From Microcoleus vaginatus WJT46-NPBG5 (GTDB taxonomy: Bacteria; Cyanobacteriota; Cyanobacteriia; Cyanobacteriales; Oscillatoriaceae), in NCBI GenBank assembly GCA_019359355.1, contig JAHHHM010000008.1:1-64000 (forward strand): a DNA stretch of 64,000 bases, given 5' to 3'. Position 1 is the stretch's first letter; each line of letters opens with the position of its first letter. The translations under genes and the position numbers were made by a program. Of the stretch, positions 28,655 to 38,433 are shown piece after piece. The notes under the pieces were generated by a model. The model had not been told where the DNA came from and made no database searches. It worked only from the letters and a program-made list of their open reading frames with translations.

Positions 28655-29947
28655 TCACGTAAGACCTCCGAAAGTGTGAAAGCCCCGCACTTTCAGGTCG
28701 CGCTGGAAACACGACCCGGCTGAATTATTCGCCGTCACGGTTGATATAATTTTGTCATGAAACAAGTGCTGACATTGGTTTGCAAGATCAACCCGACTTC
28801 TGAACAGGTGGCCCAAATTGAGGCGACACTGAAGGCGTTTGCGGATGCTTGTAACTATGCCAACGAACAAGTTAAACCTCAAATAACCAGCAAAACAACG
28901 ATTCAAAACTTGGTTTACCAAGACTTGCGCTCGTTGTTTGGGTTGTCTGCTAATTTGGCCGTCAGAGCTTGTGCCAGAGTCGGGGCTAATCGCAAAACTG
29001 CCAAACAAAAGAACAAACCAGTTAAATCCTTTAAGCCAACTAGCGCCGACTACGACGCGAGAATTTTTGCTTTTAGAGAGAAAGACTGGACGATTAGCCT
29101 GACCCTGACCGAAGGCAGAGAACATATCAAGCTTGATGTAGGCAACTACCAACAAGGTAAGCTCAAAGGGAAGAAACCGACATCGGCGCAACTGTGCAAG
29201 CATCGAGATGCTTCCTACTACATTCATATTCAAATCAAAGATGAAGTTCCTGAGCCATTCAAGCCAAGTCATGTTATTGGCGTGGACTTTGGGCGCAGGG
29301 ATATCGCTGTCACCAGTAATGGGGATAAATGGGATGGAAAACAGATAACAGAAATTCGAGATAGATACGCCAAGGTTAGAACATCTCTCCAGAAAAAAGC
29401 CACGAAAGGCACAAGGTCTACTCGCCGTAGGACAAGACAGATTTTGCAACGGCTGTCGGGGAGGGAGAGAAGATTTCAACAATGGCTCAACCATCAAATC
29501 AGCTATCGCATTATTCAACAAGCCCAATCCACAAGCGCAATTGTGGCTATTGAAAACTTAACTGGCATTAGAGAGCGCACTAACCAACAGCCCAGAAACA
29601 AGGTTGAGCGCAGACGTTCTAACTCTTGGGCGTTTTATCAACTGCGTTCCTTCCTTGAATACAAGGGGATTAAGGAAGGGGTTGAGGTGATTGCAGTGCC
29701 GCCGGCCTATACCAGTCAAACCTGCCACCAATGCTTGCATATTGGATTGAGGTCGGATAAACGCTTCAAGTGTGGTAACTGCGGTTGGCATGGTGACGCT
29801 GATTTGAATGGGGCCAAAAATATTTCTAGCATTGGAGCCTCTGTAAGCAGGCTTCGAGGTTCGGGGTATTTGTGCTGTACCCTCAGTACAGATATCTCAG
29901 GGCTACTGAAAGCCCCGTCTCTTTCGAGGGGGGAAGCTTACTTATGA
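28655..29947 (+). mobile_element. Solo tnpB element (IS200/IS605 group, IS1341-like)
   Basis: A tnpB gene without tnpA. The 11-mer TGAAAGCCCCG occurs at both edges in the same orientation (28677-28687 and 29907-29917), and each copy opens a small hairpin; the right one pairs CCCC (29913-29916) with GGGG (about 29928-29931). These fit subterminal structures of IS200/IS605 ends, but exact ends and the target cannot be set from one copy. It sits between the peroxiredoxin promoter region and a small membrane protein gene. Confidence 0.75.
28757..29947 (+). CDS. tnpB: TnpB RNA-guided nuclease
   Basis: Protein of 396 aa, the normal length for TnpB, the compact ancestor of Cas12 that cuts DNA with a guide RNA made from the 3' end of its own element. 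The three RuvC acidic residues are present: Asp in GVDFGRRDIAV (about residue 175), Glu in VAIENLTGIRERT (about 270) and Asp in GDADLNGAKNI (about 352). The four-Cys zinc finger is CHQC...CGNC (about 325-343). The reading frame is intact, so the nuclease could be active. With no tnpA nearby it would need a helper to move. The expected guide RNA would cover roughly the last 150 bases of the gene and end near the right hairpin. Confidence 0.93.
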   Translation: MKQVLTLVCKINPTSEQVAQIEATLKAFADACNYANEQVKPQITSKTTIQNLVYQDLRSLFGLSANLAVRACARVGANRKTAKQKNKPVKSFKPTSADYDARIFAFREKDWTISLTLTEGREHIKLDVGNYQQGKLKGKKPTSAQLCKHRDASYYIHIQIKDEVPEPFKPSHVIGVDFGRRDIAVTSNGDKWDGKQITEIRDRYAKVRTSLQKKATKGTRSTRRRTRQILQRLSGRERRFQQWLNHQISYRIIQQAQSTSAIVAIENLTGIRERTNQQPRNKVERRRSNSWAFYQLRSFLEYKGIKEGVEVIAVPPAYTSQTCHQCLHIGLRSDKRFKCGNCGWHGDADLNGAKNISSIGASVSRLRGSGYLCCTLSTDISGLLKAPSLSRGEAYL

Positions 29948-29976
29948 TGTTTATCCTTTCATAGAAAGATTTAGCC

Positions 29977-30279
29977 GTGTTTCAACTGCTATACCTTCTG
30001 ATTCAAGCTATCCAGCCGCTTTTAGTGCCGATCTGCTTTGTCTGCGCTTGGGCGGTGGTGATTATTGCCGGTTGGAGTCTCTACAGCGCCCTCATGGATG
30101 GAATGTCCAGGGCCAAGCAGATGCACAAAATTCCTTGTGCTAACTGTGTATTTTTTACCAACGACTACCGGCTCAAATGCCCTGTGCGCCCTACAAATGC
30201 CTTAACTGAGGATGCAATTGGCTGTCCCGACTACCGGCCAACCATGCACCTGAGATATGGGATAGAGATGGAGGACTAG
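29977..30279 (+). CDS. Small membrane protein with four cysteines
   Basis: A 100-aa protein that I recognise only as a cyanobacterial conserved small protein. The first 40 residues hold one long or two close membrane segments (LLVPICFVCAWAVVIIAGWSLY), followed by a soluble tail with a CxxC pair (CANCVFF) and two more cysteines (LKCPV, IGCPDYRP), a set that could bind a metal or cluster. The start is a GTG at 29977; no strong ribosome site is visible. It follows the TnpB element by 29 bp but belongs to the host gene set. Confidence 0.7.
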   Translation: MFQLLYLLIQAIQPLLVPICFVCAWAVVIIAGWSLYSALMDGMSRAKQMHKIPCANCVFFTNDYRLKCPVRPTNALTEDAIGCPDYRPTMHLRYGIEMED

Positions 30280-30289
30280 GGGAGTGCTG

Positions 30290-30376
30290 AGTGGGTGAGT
30301 GGGTGAGTGGGTGAGTCTTGAGTCCTGAGTTGGAGAGTGGGTGAGTAATCCCCAATCCCCCATGCCCCATGCCCAA
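30290..30376. repeat. Tandem GTGAGTGG octamers and CCCCATG heptads
   Basis: Four tandem copies of an 8-mer GTGAGTGG-type unit, followed by degenerate heptads of the CCCCAATC/CCCCATG type, in the space between convergent genes. This is typical short tandem repeat sequence of cyanobacteria. Confidence 0.75.
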
Positions 30377-30380
30377 TCCC

Positions 30381-31334
30381 CTACCCAATATCCACCAACA
30401 CCTTCAAAACCCCTTTTTGCTGGGCACGCTCAAAGGCTGTGAGGGCTTCATCTAAAGGATAATGAGCGTCGATCAGATGCTTAACATCCACGGCATTTTG
30501 TGATAGGAGCTGTAAAGCTTGAGGAAACGGGCCACATCGGGAGCCGATGAGGGTAATTTCATCGACGACTAAAGAGGAGGCATCGAAGGTGAGGTGGCCG
30601 GCATAGGTGCTTTTAAGGACGAGGGTGCCGCGTGGACGTAAGGCGCGACGGGCAATTGCAAATCCTTCGGGATTGCCGGTGCATTCAACGGAGATGTCAA
30701 AGGTTCGGTCTGTAACGGCATCAGCGAGGCCGGTTTTGATCCCGCGTGCCTCTAGGTTTTGGAGTTTATCACGATGCCGGCCAATTACTAACAAGTCGCA
30801 GCCGGTGAGTGCAAGTGTCTGTGCCACCAGTTGACCTAGTTTGCCATCCCCCACAACTAAAACTCGGTGATCGGGGCGCACCGGCACCTGTTGCTGAATT
30901 TCCAACGCAGCAGCCACCGGCTCTGTAAATGTAGCCGCATCTGTGGCAACATTATCCGGTACGGGATGCAAATTCTGGGCCGGCAGTGTCAGATACTCTG
31001 CAAACGCACCGTGGCGGTTAACGATGCCAAGGACGGTACGGTTTTCGCAGTGGGTGGGTTGTCCACTACGACAGAACCGGCATTTGCCACAAACAGCGTT
31101 AATTTCTCCCACCACCCGCTGGTTCAATAAATTTTCTGGCCCTTGTTCCACCACACCAACAAATTCATGACCTAAGATGCCAGTGTAAGGGTAATAACCT
31201 TTGAGGAGTTCAATGTCAGTATTGCAGATGCCGGCCCGCAAAACGCGCACAAGTGCTTCGCCGGCAGGGGGTTCGGGGATGGGAAGGTTATCGCGCAGTT
31301 GCAGTTGGTTGTTTTCCAGCCAAAGTGCTTTCAT
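30381..31334 (-). CDS. Zinc-binding alcohol dehydrogenase, MDR family
   Basis: Medium-chain dehydrogenase of about 317 aa. Seen: AGICNTDIELLKGYYPYTG and GHEFVGVVEQ for catalytic zinc, CGKCRFCRSGQPTHC for structural zinc, and GDGKLGQLVAQTLAL as the nucleotide-binding region. It resembles sugar-alcohol or threonine-type dehydrogenases; the substrate is not known. I start at the internal ATG at 31334 because homologous proteins begin with MKALWLEN-like sequence; the upstream 11 residues (from 31367) are unlikely to be coding. It is unrelated in detail to the dehydrogenase at 25026-26033 (different zinc loops and cofactor motif). Confidence 0.9.
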   Translation of the reverse strand: MKALWLENNQLQLRDNLPIPEPPAGEALVRVLRAGICNTDIELLKGYYPYTGILGHEFVGVVEQGPENLLNQRVVGEINAVCGKCRFCRSGQPTHCENRTVLGIVNRHGAFAEYLTLPAQNLHPVPDNVATDAATFTEPVAAALEIQQQVPVRPDHRVLVVGDGKLGQLVAQTLALTGCDLLVIGRHRDKLQNLEARGIKTGLADAVTDRTFDISVECTGNPEGFAIARRALRPRGTLVLKSTYAGHLTFDASSLVVDEITLIGSRCGPFPQALQLLSQNAVDVKHLIDAHYPLDEALTAFERAQQKGVLKVLVDIG

Positions 31335-31482
31335 AGTCAGGTGGAACCAGGTATGAGGACCAGTCACTTTTATTTTATGGGAACAGCCAAGGCGATAAAG
31401 ACGCCTTAATCTTTCGATTTAGATGTAACAACATCTTTACTTTGTGCGTCCAGTAATAGAAATTGGGTGAGAAAATTCTAAG

Positions 31483-31737
31483 ATGGGTAGATTGATTGAT
31501 AAATTCGGTGCTTTTGTTGGCTTGTTTGTGTTGGTGATGCTTCTGGTAATTTGGGGAAGTCAGGAGCCAGGACAAGCACAAAATTCAACGGCTTCTAAAA
31601 TGGCTGTTACATCTGCTAACGATGGCTATAGTGAAATTTATATGGGGGCGGATGCCGATTTGGGTTCAGTTAATTGGATGAATCCTTCAGCATTTGATCC
31701 ATTTCCTGTTTGGCAACCCCTCGAATCTGAAAAATAA
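31483..31737 (+). CDS. Small exported or membrane-anchored protein
   Basis: An 84-aa protein not recognised. One hydrophobic stretch (about residues 9-24, FGAFVGLFVLVMLLVIWG) followed by SQEPGQAQ could be a signal peptide cleaved near AQA/Q or an anchor. The remaining 50 residues are acidic and aromatic (DADLGSVNWMNPSAFDPFPVW). It stands alone between divergent and convergent neighbours; the dehydrogenase start lies 149 bp upstream on the other strand. Confidence 0.6.
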   Translation: MGRLIDKFGAFVGLFVLVMLLVIWGSQEPGQAQNSTASKMAVTSANDGYSEIYMGADADLGSVNWMNPSAFDPFPVWQPLESEK

Positions 31738-31924
31738 AAGCGTTGCCGGTAGAGCGAGTTGAGAGAGTAAACCTAACAGTACGGGATGCCGCTTAGATTT
31801 TACTTTACTTCAACTCGCTCTACATATTTAGTAAGCGCGAAATCGAAACACTCCTAATATTCTAGTAAGGTTTTAAAATTTTATTTTTCTATTTAATTCA
31901 AAAACCTGTAATAGATTTTAACTG

Positions 31925-32500
31925 TTACCAAATTAATTCAAGATTCAGCACAAATCCAGGGAGAACCGGCTCTCCTGCTAACCTTTCAGGATTATCAAAC
32001 ACCTCAACTTCTTCACCCAAACGATAAATTTCCACCTGCCGAGATTTACGGTTAATTAACCAACCCAAAAGAGCGCCATTCTCTCTGTACTCTTTCATCT
32101 TATCTTGAGTGTCTTTTAAGCTATCACTCGGAGAAAGTAACTCAACCACAAAATCCGGGCAAATAGGCGGAAATTTCTTTTGTTGCTCAGAAGTTAAAGC
32201 ATTCCAACGTTCTAATTTTACCCAAGAAGCATCTGGGGAGCGATCTGCGCCATTTGGTAATTTAAAACCTCCAGAGGAGTCAAAAGCAATGCCGAGTTTA
32301 GTCTGTTCATTCCAAATCCAAAGTTGAGCCGTTAAACCGGCATTGCGGTTACTGGTTTCTCCTCCTGCCGGCGGCATGATAATTAATTCTCCTTTAGCAT
32401 TGCGTTCAAATCTCAGATCGCTGTTATCCTGACAGAGTTGATAAAATTGGTCATCTGTCAGTTTAATAATTGAGTTGAAGTTAACGGTTAATGCAGTCAT
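31925..32500 (-). CDS. Uma2-family (DUF820) putative endonuclease
   Basis: A 191-aa paralogue of the Uma2 protein at 27141-27722, sharing LIIMPPAGGETSNRNAG, DASWVKLERWNALTSEQQ and CPDFVVELLSPSD with GWLINRKSRQVEIYR. PD-(D/E)XK-type acidic residues in PDFVVEL are kept. It starts 24 bp after the GNAT gene stop, so the two are likely cotranscribed. Substrate unknown. Confidence 0.88.
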   Translation of the reverse strand: MTALTVNFNSIIKLTDDQFYQLCQDNSDLRFERNAKGELIIMPPAGGETSNRNAGLTAQLWIWNEQTKLGIAFDSSGGFKLPNGADRSPDASWVKLERWNALTSEQQKKFPPICPDFVVELLSPSDSLKDTQDKMKEYRENGALLGWLINRKSRQVEIYRLGEEVEVFDNPERLAGEPVLPGFVLNLELIW

Positions 32501-32524
32501 ATCGTTTGAATTTTAGATTTAGTA

Positions 32525-32992
32525 TTAACCTTTCAGCCAAGTTTCTGTTTCTATAACTGTACGTTTAATAAATTTAATTTGTCCATCAGGCTGTACATTT
32601 ACAGGTATCCAACCGAGATGTCTATAAAATCCATAAGCTCTTAACTGTGGATTGTTGCCGGTTAATAGCCAAATTTCTTCAACTCCTTGACGCCATAACC
32701 ATTGTTCAGCTTCCTGCATCAAAGCACGTCCCGCACCACGACCTTCAAAAGACGGTAGAACGAACATGGCACATATCGTTTTTTCTGCTGCATTCGCCAT
32801 TGAAAAAGCAATCGGTTTTGTATCAATTTCAGCAATCCAAGCGCGACACTCGGTTTGCAACATCCTCGCAATCGTCTCCGGAGTCACTCCCAGACTCGCT
32901 AACTCTTCAAGAGACTGATAGTTTTCGATGACGCTAGTTCTAATGCTGAAGAGTGTCTCAATATCTTCTAGTTGTGCCTCTCGAATATTCAT
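32525..32992 (-). CDS. GNAT N-acetyltransferase
   Basis: A 155-aa GCN5-related acetyltransferase. The acetyl-CoA loop is FEGRGAGRALMQEAEQWL (about residues 80-97), after the beta-strand AMFVLP, and the C-terminal RAYGFYRHLGWIPV fits motif B. The acceptor (amine, antibiotic or peptide) is unknown. Full length for a single-domain member. Upstream partner of the Uma2 gene at 31925-32500 in a probable two-gene unit. Confidence 0.9.
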   Translation of the reverse strand: MNIREAQLEDIETLFSIRTSVIENYQSLEELASLGVTPETIARMLQTECRAWIAEIDTKPIAFSMANAAEKTICAMFVLPSFEGRGAGRALMQEAEQWLWRQGVEEIWLLTGNNPQLRAYGFYRHLGWIPVNVQPDGQIKFIKRTVIETETWLKG

Positions 32993-33131
32993 GAAAGCTC
33001 ACGCTCTAAAGTCTAGCAAAATAGCTCAATCGTGAGATTCTAACTGCGCTCAGGGCTAGATCATAATCCAGTCCTGCTATTCCTCTGCTTATATGATATC
33101 AATCGCTTCAAATTTCAGTTCTAAATAAAGA

Positions 33132-33150
33132 GGCCGGCATCTCGCCGGCC
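33132..33150 (-). terminator. GC-rich hairpin after chlH
   Basis: GGCCGGC (33132-33138) pairs with GCCGGCC (33144-33150) over a 5-base loop, followed on the minus strand by CTCTTTATTT. It starts 16 bp after the chlH stop. It works as a plausible terminator and also belongs to the GCCGGC-rich repeat class seen across the window. Confidence 0.65.
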
Positions 33151-33165
33151 CCACAAATCTTAGAA

Positions 33166-36100
33166 CTATTCTACCCCTTCAATTCGATCCTCAACCTCTT
33201 GATACAACTGACGCAAGCGGTCTAAATTGCTCTCGCTTGTCTCCCAGTAACCGCGACCATTTACTTCTAAAAGCGTAGTCACCATCTTGCGGAATGAGTG
33301 AGGATTGAGATTCATCAAGCGTTGCTGCATTGCCTCATCTTTGATGAACGTCTCATTGGTTTCCTCATACACCCAGTTATCAACCGCGCCGGCAGTCGCA
33401 GACCAACCCATTGTGTTAACCAGACGCTTCGAGAGTTCCCGCACCCCTTCATAACCGTGGGAGAGCATTCCCTCATACCACTTGGGATTGAGCATCTTAG
33501 TCCGTGCATCTAGACGCACGGTTTCTGATAGCGTCCGCACCTGGGCGTTTGCGGTTGTGGTATCGGCAATAAATGAGGCCGGCTGCTTACCATCTCCGCG
33601 CAACGTTGCCACAACCTTGGTGGGATCAGAGTCGAAATAGTGGGAAACATCGGTTAGGCTAATTTCCGAAGAATCCAGGTTCTGGAACGTTACTTCAGCG
33701 GTTTTCAAAGTCGATTCAAAAATCTGCCGATCTTGTTCCATTGTGCCGGGATTATCTGAAGAGAAGGCAAAAGATTTGCGAGTCAGGTACATTTCCTGCA
33801 ACTCAGATTCGCTTTCCCAAGTGCTATTTTCCACCGCCAAATTGACGTTAGAAGAATAAGAACCCGACGCATTAGAAAACACTCGCGTTGCCGCTTGGCG
33901 CAGATTAATGCCCATTTCCTCAGCTTGCTTCATCGCGTGCTTGCGGATAAAGTTCATCTCCACCGGCTCATTGGCTTCTGCTGCCATCTTCACGGCTTTA
34001 TCTAACAGATTCATCTGGTTGATAAACAAGTCGCGGAAAACACCGGAACAGTTGATCACCACATCAATCCGAGGACGTCCCAATTCTTCGAGGGAAAGCA
34101 ATTCCAACTTATTAATGCGCCCCAAAGCATCAGGAACCGGCTTCACGCCCACCATCCACATAATCTGGGCGAGAGATTCCCCATAAGTCTTGATATTGTC
34201 GGTTCCCCAAAGCACACAAGCAATCGTTTCGGGGTAATTTCCGCCATTATCCATCCGTTGCCGTTCTAACAGCCGGTCTACAACAATTTTTGCCGATTTT
34301 ACCGCTGCTGCCGTGGGAATAGACTGGGGATCGAGGGCGTGCATATTCTTGCCGGTGGGCAAAACATCCGGGTTACGAATCGGATCACCACCAGGGCCGG
34401 GTAAAATATATTCACCTTCCAACGCCCGCAGCATTGCGCCTAATTCGTTATCGGCACAAACTTGCTGCAAGCAGAATTCTAGATATTCAAACAGCGGTTT
34501 AATCGGTTCCGGATCGACCTTTTTATAACCGGCTTCATGCAGCGCTTCAATCCAAGGTTCCTTTTTGCCCATATTAAAGAAATTGAGCTTGGAAACCAAA
34601 GAAACGCGTCCATCCGCATCGGTTTGCTCTTTCACCAATGCCGCAACAGCCGCACGGCTTGCCATTGTGATATTTTGCAACAACTCGACATCAGCGAGAA
34701 TCCCTTTATCGTTATTGTGGTAAATATCCTCAATCTTGCGACCGATGCTATTGGCAATAATTCGGGGCAGAGAAACGATTTCCTCGTCTTCGCGATCAAG
34801 ATTGGCAATATTCACCAGGGTTGCAATCGCTTCTTCTGCGGTTGGCGGTTTGCCAATGACGTGCAAGCCGCAAGGCAACAAGCGAGATTCAATTTCCATC
34901 AGCCGGCGATATACCTGACCGACAATATTATCCCGCTCCAGCGGCGTCATGTCTGCGGCCTCAATGTCAGGCAGGGCGATATCCTTATCCAAATTCACCA
35001 GCCGGCACTTATCCATGATGGTGCTGACAATCGGAATTCCGCGCCCAGTATCTTTCAGAGTTTGATAAGAGCCAATCAACTCGCTCAACTCTTGCAAGCC
35101 TTTGTAAAGTCCGGCATTTTCTGCCGGCGGCGTCAGGTAAGAAATCGTTGCGGCATAGCTACGGCGCTTGGCAATCGTGGCTTCGCTGGGATTATTTGCC
35201 GCGTAATAATACAAATTCGGGATCTTGCCAATCAAGCTGTCGGGATAGCAATCCCCAGACATCCCCATTTGCTTACCAGGCATGAACTCCAGGGAACCGT
35301 GCGTGCCGAAGTGCACCACCGCATCCGCGCCCCAAATCCGCTCTAAATAGGTGTAATAAGCGGCAAATCCATGATGAGGGCTGGCAGAACGCGAGAACAG
35401 CAAGCGCATCGGATCGCCTTCATAGCCAAAGGTTGGCTGAACGCCGATAAACACATTGCCGAACTGTTTGCCAAAAACCAGCAAGTTTTCCCCGTCGGTG
35501 TTGAGATGTCCTGGAGGGGGACCCCAGTTTTCGTGCAAGCGTTCAGAGTAGGGCGTCAGTTCTTCATATTCCGGAACCGACATCCGGTAAGCAATATTCA
35601 GTTCCGGGCTGCTGTACTGTGCCGTAGCGTCGTGGATGACTTCTTGCATCAGCGCCTCGGCGGAGTCTGGCAAACCTTGCACGTCATAGCCGTTGTGCTG
35701 CAAAGCTTCCAGGACTTTGTAAATGGAACCAAACACATCGAGATAAGCGGCGGTTCCCACGTTGCCTTTGTCGGGCGGGAAGCTGAAGACGGTGATGGCA
35801 ACTTTTTTGTCTAATTTGGGCTTACGGCGCAGGTTTGCCCATTTCATGGCCCGTTGAGCCACGGCTTCAATCCGATCTTGCAATGCGATCGCTTTGCCGG
35901 TGGTGCCATCTCGCCCAGATAGAATAATCGGTTCGATCGCGCCATCAAGTTCGGGAATGGCAATTTGCAATGCAACTTGAATTGGGTGCAATCCTAAATC
36001 GCTATTTTCCCACTCTTCCGTGGTTTGGAAGACCAGGGGCAGGGCGACCATGTAGGGCCGGTTTAAGCGCTTCAGGGAGTCGATGGCTTTGGGGTGGTCT

Positions 36101-37146
36101 TGACGCGCCGGCCCGCCGACGAGGGCAAAGCCGGTGAGGGAAACCACGGCATCCACTAACTGTAGCGGTGCAACGCCTTTTGCCCCAACTTCCCAGAAAT
36201 AAGCCTCCACCGGCTTGGAGAAGTCTAAGCCGCCGGCGAACACGGGAATCACTCGCGCCCCCATCGCTTCGAGTTCCTGCACCATTGCCACATAATGGGC
36301 ATCGTCGCCGGTAACCAGGTGGGTACGCTGTAGAACTAAACCTACGCAAGGCGCTAAGGGGTCTTTCAGGTCAGTAGAGATGTCTGTACGACTGTTGTAC
36401 CAATTAAAGTAATCTCTGACTTCCTCAAACATCTTCGGTGCTAAGGGGTGCCAGATGCCCATATCTGGGTAAACGACCGGCTCCTGAAAGCTCAGCTTGT
36501 TGCCTTTGAAGACATACTTATCTGCCAGCATCAGCAGGAAGTTTTCCAAGTTCTCGGAAGAACCTCCCAACCAATATTGGAAGCTCAGCATGAAGTTGCG
36601 GGCGTCCTGCGCTTTGTCCATTGGCAGATATTTCAAAACTTTTGGCAAGGTTTGCAACAGCTTCAGCATTCCATCTTGGAAGGATGAGCCGGATTGCTCC
36701 TTGCGTTTTTTCATAAATTGTGCAATAGCACTTTTCGACTGACCCAACTGGGCCATCGAGAAGCTGCCCATCTTGTTCAGGCGCATCACCTGCGGCATGG
36801 AGGGGAAGACTACAGCGACATCTAAGGAATCGCGGTAGGGTTCCACTGCCTCAACGACTTTATCGGCCAAGTCTTCAATGAAGATCAGGGAGGCGATAAA
36901 AACATTGGCACCGGCAAGATCCCGTTTCAAGTTTTCGTAGTTCTCAGGGTCACGCAATTCTTCGATCAGATAGCCGCTGATTTCGATCGCTAAGTTGGGG
37001 TTGTTCTGGTTAATCGAACGAACCGCCCCGGACAAAGCGCTCTGATACTGGGCTTCTAGCACGACATAGACCACCTTGAGTAAGGCTCGCCCTTGGAGGT
37101 TGTCAGGCGCAATGTGTCGAATGGTGGGCTTGACGTGAGTGAACAT
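33166..37146 (-). CDS. chlH: Magnesium chelatase subunit H
   Basis: The porphyrin-binding subunit (1326 aa) of magnesium chelatase, which with ChlI and ChlD puts Mg2+ into protoporphyrin IX at the first committed step of chlorophyll synthesis. Full length for cyanobacterial ChlH. Seen: N-terminal DUF3479 region (about 1-165), then the cobN/Mg-chelatase body with [21 protein letters not shown] (about 630-650), [23 protein letters not shown] and the C-terminal [22 protein letters not shown]. ChlI and ChlD are not in this window. The upstream 302 bp (37147-37448) holds heptad repeats and a cluster of TTATTTACA half-sites that could be regulatory. A GC-rich hairpin follows the gene. Confidence 0.98.
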   Translation of the reverse strand: MFTHVKPTIRHIAPDNLQGRALLKVVYVVLEAQYQSALSGAVRSINQNNPNLAIEISGYLIEELRDPENYENLKRDLAGANVFIASLIFIEDLADKVVEAVEPYRDSLDVAVVFPSMPQVMRLNKMGSFSMAQLGQSKSAIAQFMKKRKEQSGSSFQDGMLKLLQTLPKVLKYLPMDKAQDARNFMLSFQYWLGGSSENLENFLLMLADKYVFKGNKLSFQEPVVYPDMGIWHPLAPKMFEEVRDYFNWYNSRTDISTDLKDPLAPCVGLVLQRTHLVTGDDAHYVAMVQELEAMGARVIPVFAGGLDFSKPVEAYFWEVGAKGVAPLQLVDAVVSLTGFALVGGPARQDHPKAIDSLKRLNRPYMVALPLVFQTTEEWENSDLGLHPIQVALQIAIPELDGAIEPIILSGRDGTTGKAIALQDRIEAVAQRAMKWANLRRKPKLDKKVAITVFSFPPDKGNVGTAAYLDVFGSIYKVLEALQHNGYDVQGLPDSAEALMQEVIHDATAQYSSPELNIAYRMSVPEYEELTPYSERLHENWGPPPGHLNTDGENLLVFGKQFGNVFIGVQPTFGYEGDPMRLLFSRSASPHHGFAAYYTYLERIWGADAVVHFGTHGSLEFMPGKQMGMSGDCYPDSLIGKIPNLYYYAANNPSEATIAKRRSYAATISYLTPPAENAGLYKGLQELSELIGSYQTLKDTGRGIPIVSTIMDKCRLVNLDKDIALPDIEAADMTPLERDNIVGQVYRRLMEIESRLLPCGLHVIGKPPTAEEAIATLVNIANLDREDEEIVSLPRIIANSIGRKIEDIYHNNDKGILADVELLQNITMASRAAVAALVKEQTDADGRVSLVSKLNFFNMGKKEPWIEALHEAGYKKVDPEPIKPLFEYLEFCLQQVCADNELGAMLRALEGEYILPGPGGDPIRNPDVLPTGKNMHALDPQSIPTAAAVKSAKIVVDRLLERQRMDNGGNYPETIACVLWGTDNIKTYGESLAQIMWMVGVKPVPDALGRINKLELLSLEELGRPRIDVVINCSGVFRDLFINQMNLLDKAVKMAAEANEPVEMNFIRKHAMKQAEEMGINLRQAATRVFSNASGSYSSNVNLAVENSTWESESELQEMYLTRKSFAFSSDNPGTMEQDRQIFESTLKTAEVTFQNLDSSEISLTDVSHYFDSDPTKVVATLRGDGKQPASFIADTTTANAQVRTLSETVRLDARTKMLNPKWYEGMLSHGYEGVRELSKRLVNTMGWSATAGAVDNWVYEETNETFIKDEAMQQRLMNLNPHSFRKMVTTLLEVNGRGYWETSESNLDRLRQLYQEVEDRIEGVE

Positions 37147-37273
37147 TCAGGTAGGCTCCTTTACGATGCGCGTTCTCTTCTCAGGACTGTGTGCTGATGA
37201 CTTCATGCTGAGTCTTGAGGAACAGCGTCGGCAGGTGGGCGGGTTGCTTGACACCTTCCAACTTTGCTGAATC

Positions 37274-37293
37274 AGCACTCAGCACTCAGCACT
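37274..37293. repeat. Tandem AGCACTC heptads
   Basis: Three tandem copies of the 7-mer AGCACTC upstream of chlH, of the short tandem repeat kind found in cyanobacteria. No role is evident. Confidence 0.6.
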
Positions 37294-37389
37294 TCAAAAA
37301 ATGGCACATGAGTTTTTTTACCAGAAAATGACCACCTGATGAGGGTTTTGGCCGTTATCTGACACAATTCGACAAAAAACTCTCCATAT

Positions 37390-37422
37390 TTATTTACATT
37401 TATTTACAAATTATGTAAATAA
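37390..37422. promoter_or_regulatory. TTATTTACA half-site cluster upstream of chlH
   Basis: Two direct copies of TTATTTACA 10 bp apart (37390-37398, 37400-37408) and one inverted copy (37414-37422), the last two making a perfect 9-bp inverted repeat with a 5-base spacer. It lies 244-276 bp upstream of chlH and 27 bp after the ankyrin gene stop. One-turn spacing suggests a protein-binding array; a weak hairpin is the alternative. Confidence 0.45.
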
Positions 37423-37448
37423 CTACTCATTCTTTCCTTTACAAAAGT

Positions 37449-37931
37449 TTAGGTGGACTGGCGCTCACGAGCTTCTTTGAGAATCTTGATCACTTCTGGA
37501 TGACCTTCTTGAGAGGCCCAAACGAGAGCAGTCATGGTGTTGTTGTCTTTGGCCTTGAGATCGGCACCGGCATCTAGTAAAATTTGCACGATTTGGGCGT
37601 GTCCGCCACCGGCAGCACTCATCAAGGGGGTTAAGCCAAAGTTAGTTTTGGCATTGACATCAGCACCGGCTGCTAGCAAATGCTGAACGATCTCAACATG
37701 ACCGGCAGCCGACGCACTCATCAAGGCTGTCCAACCATCGGTATCGCCGGCTTTCACATCCGCGCCGGCAGCGATTAAGGTTTGCACAATTTCAATATTG
37801 CCGGCTTCTGCTGCGGCAGTTAAGGCATTCAATCCTTCTGCATCGGTGCCATTCACATCCGCCCCTTGGTCTATCAAGGCTTGTACGGTAGGGGCGTCAC
37901 CGCTTTTTGCTGCTTCAATTAAATCTGTCAT
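37449..37931 (-). CDS. Ankyrin-repeat protein
   Basis: A 160-aa protein made almost wholly of about five ankyrin repeats of 33 residues (for example GLNALTAAAEAGNIEIVQTL; GWTALMSASAAGHVEIVQHL; GLTPLMSAAGGGHAQIVQIL). No catalytic domain, signal peptide or membrane segment is present. Ankyrin repeats bind proteins; the partner is unknown. The repeats are close in DNA sequence, with repeated GCCGGC in the turn between them. It lies upstream of chlH on the same strand, but 302 bp apart. Confidence 0.95.
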   Translation of the reverse strand: MTDLIEAAKSGDAPTVQALIDQGADVNGTDAEGLNALTAAAEAGNIEIVQTLIAAGADVKAGDTDGWTALMSASAAGHVEIVQHLLAAGADVNAKTNFGLTPLMSAAGGGHAQIVQILLDAGADLKAKDNNTMTALVWASQEGHPEVIKILKEARERQST

Positions 37932-38433
37932 AGCCTTACACGCTCCTCAAAACCCAGTGCCGGTTGAACAAGTTTGTGCCAAAAACGTATTTTCGCATCT
38001 TGTTGGGTCACTCGATCTGTCTGGCAAATTTAACAATTGGGGAACTCGACTGGGAACAAAGCGATCTTGTACCGGCAGTAAAACAGCCACAATTCAGGAA
38101 TGTCCTGGGTGCAGCGCCCTTGATATTTTGTGCGTCTCGATTAATCCTGAAGAGTTAGCCAGTGCCGGTTGGCCGGTTCAGGGATTTGCCCATTTAAAGA
38201 ATGCGACCGCCTCTGTCCGCTTAAGCTGAAGGCATACTGATTGCGGTAGAGTAACTTCGGGCATTGCCGCATGAAAGCGCTGATCATGTGCAAATTCCGT
38301 GCCGAATGCCGATAGTTAACCCCTCCCTAACAGAGAGGACACAAATCACAATCCCGTTAGCAGAGGTTAAGCGGGTATATCTGAACAGATACAGTATCCA
38401 ACATCCAGTTATTTTATCTAAAAGCTTGAGTTT
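37932..38433. other. 502-bp intergenic region without a gene
   Basis: Space between divergent ankyrin and beta-barrel genes. Open frames here are short, lack start signals and show no protein-like pattern. No strong promoter, hairpin or repeat is seen. Confidence 0.6.

Noticed and set aside
28655-29527. 290-codon minus-strand frame over tnpB
   Set aside because: Antisense shadow of an intact tnpB, with no family signature.
34537-35346. 269-codon frame on the plus strand inside chlH
   Set aside because: It lies antisense to a certain gene, has no ribosome site or protein-like pattern, and arises from codon bias.
37798-38229. 143-codon plus-strand frame across the ankyrin gene start
   Set aside because: It overlaps the ankyrin gene antisense, and the part beyond it has no protein-like features.
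37930-38250. Broken gene remnant after the ankyrin gene
   Set aside because: No frame shows similarity to a family I know, so a pseudogene cannot be supported.
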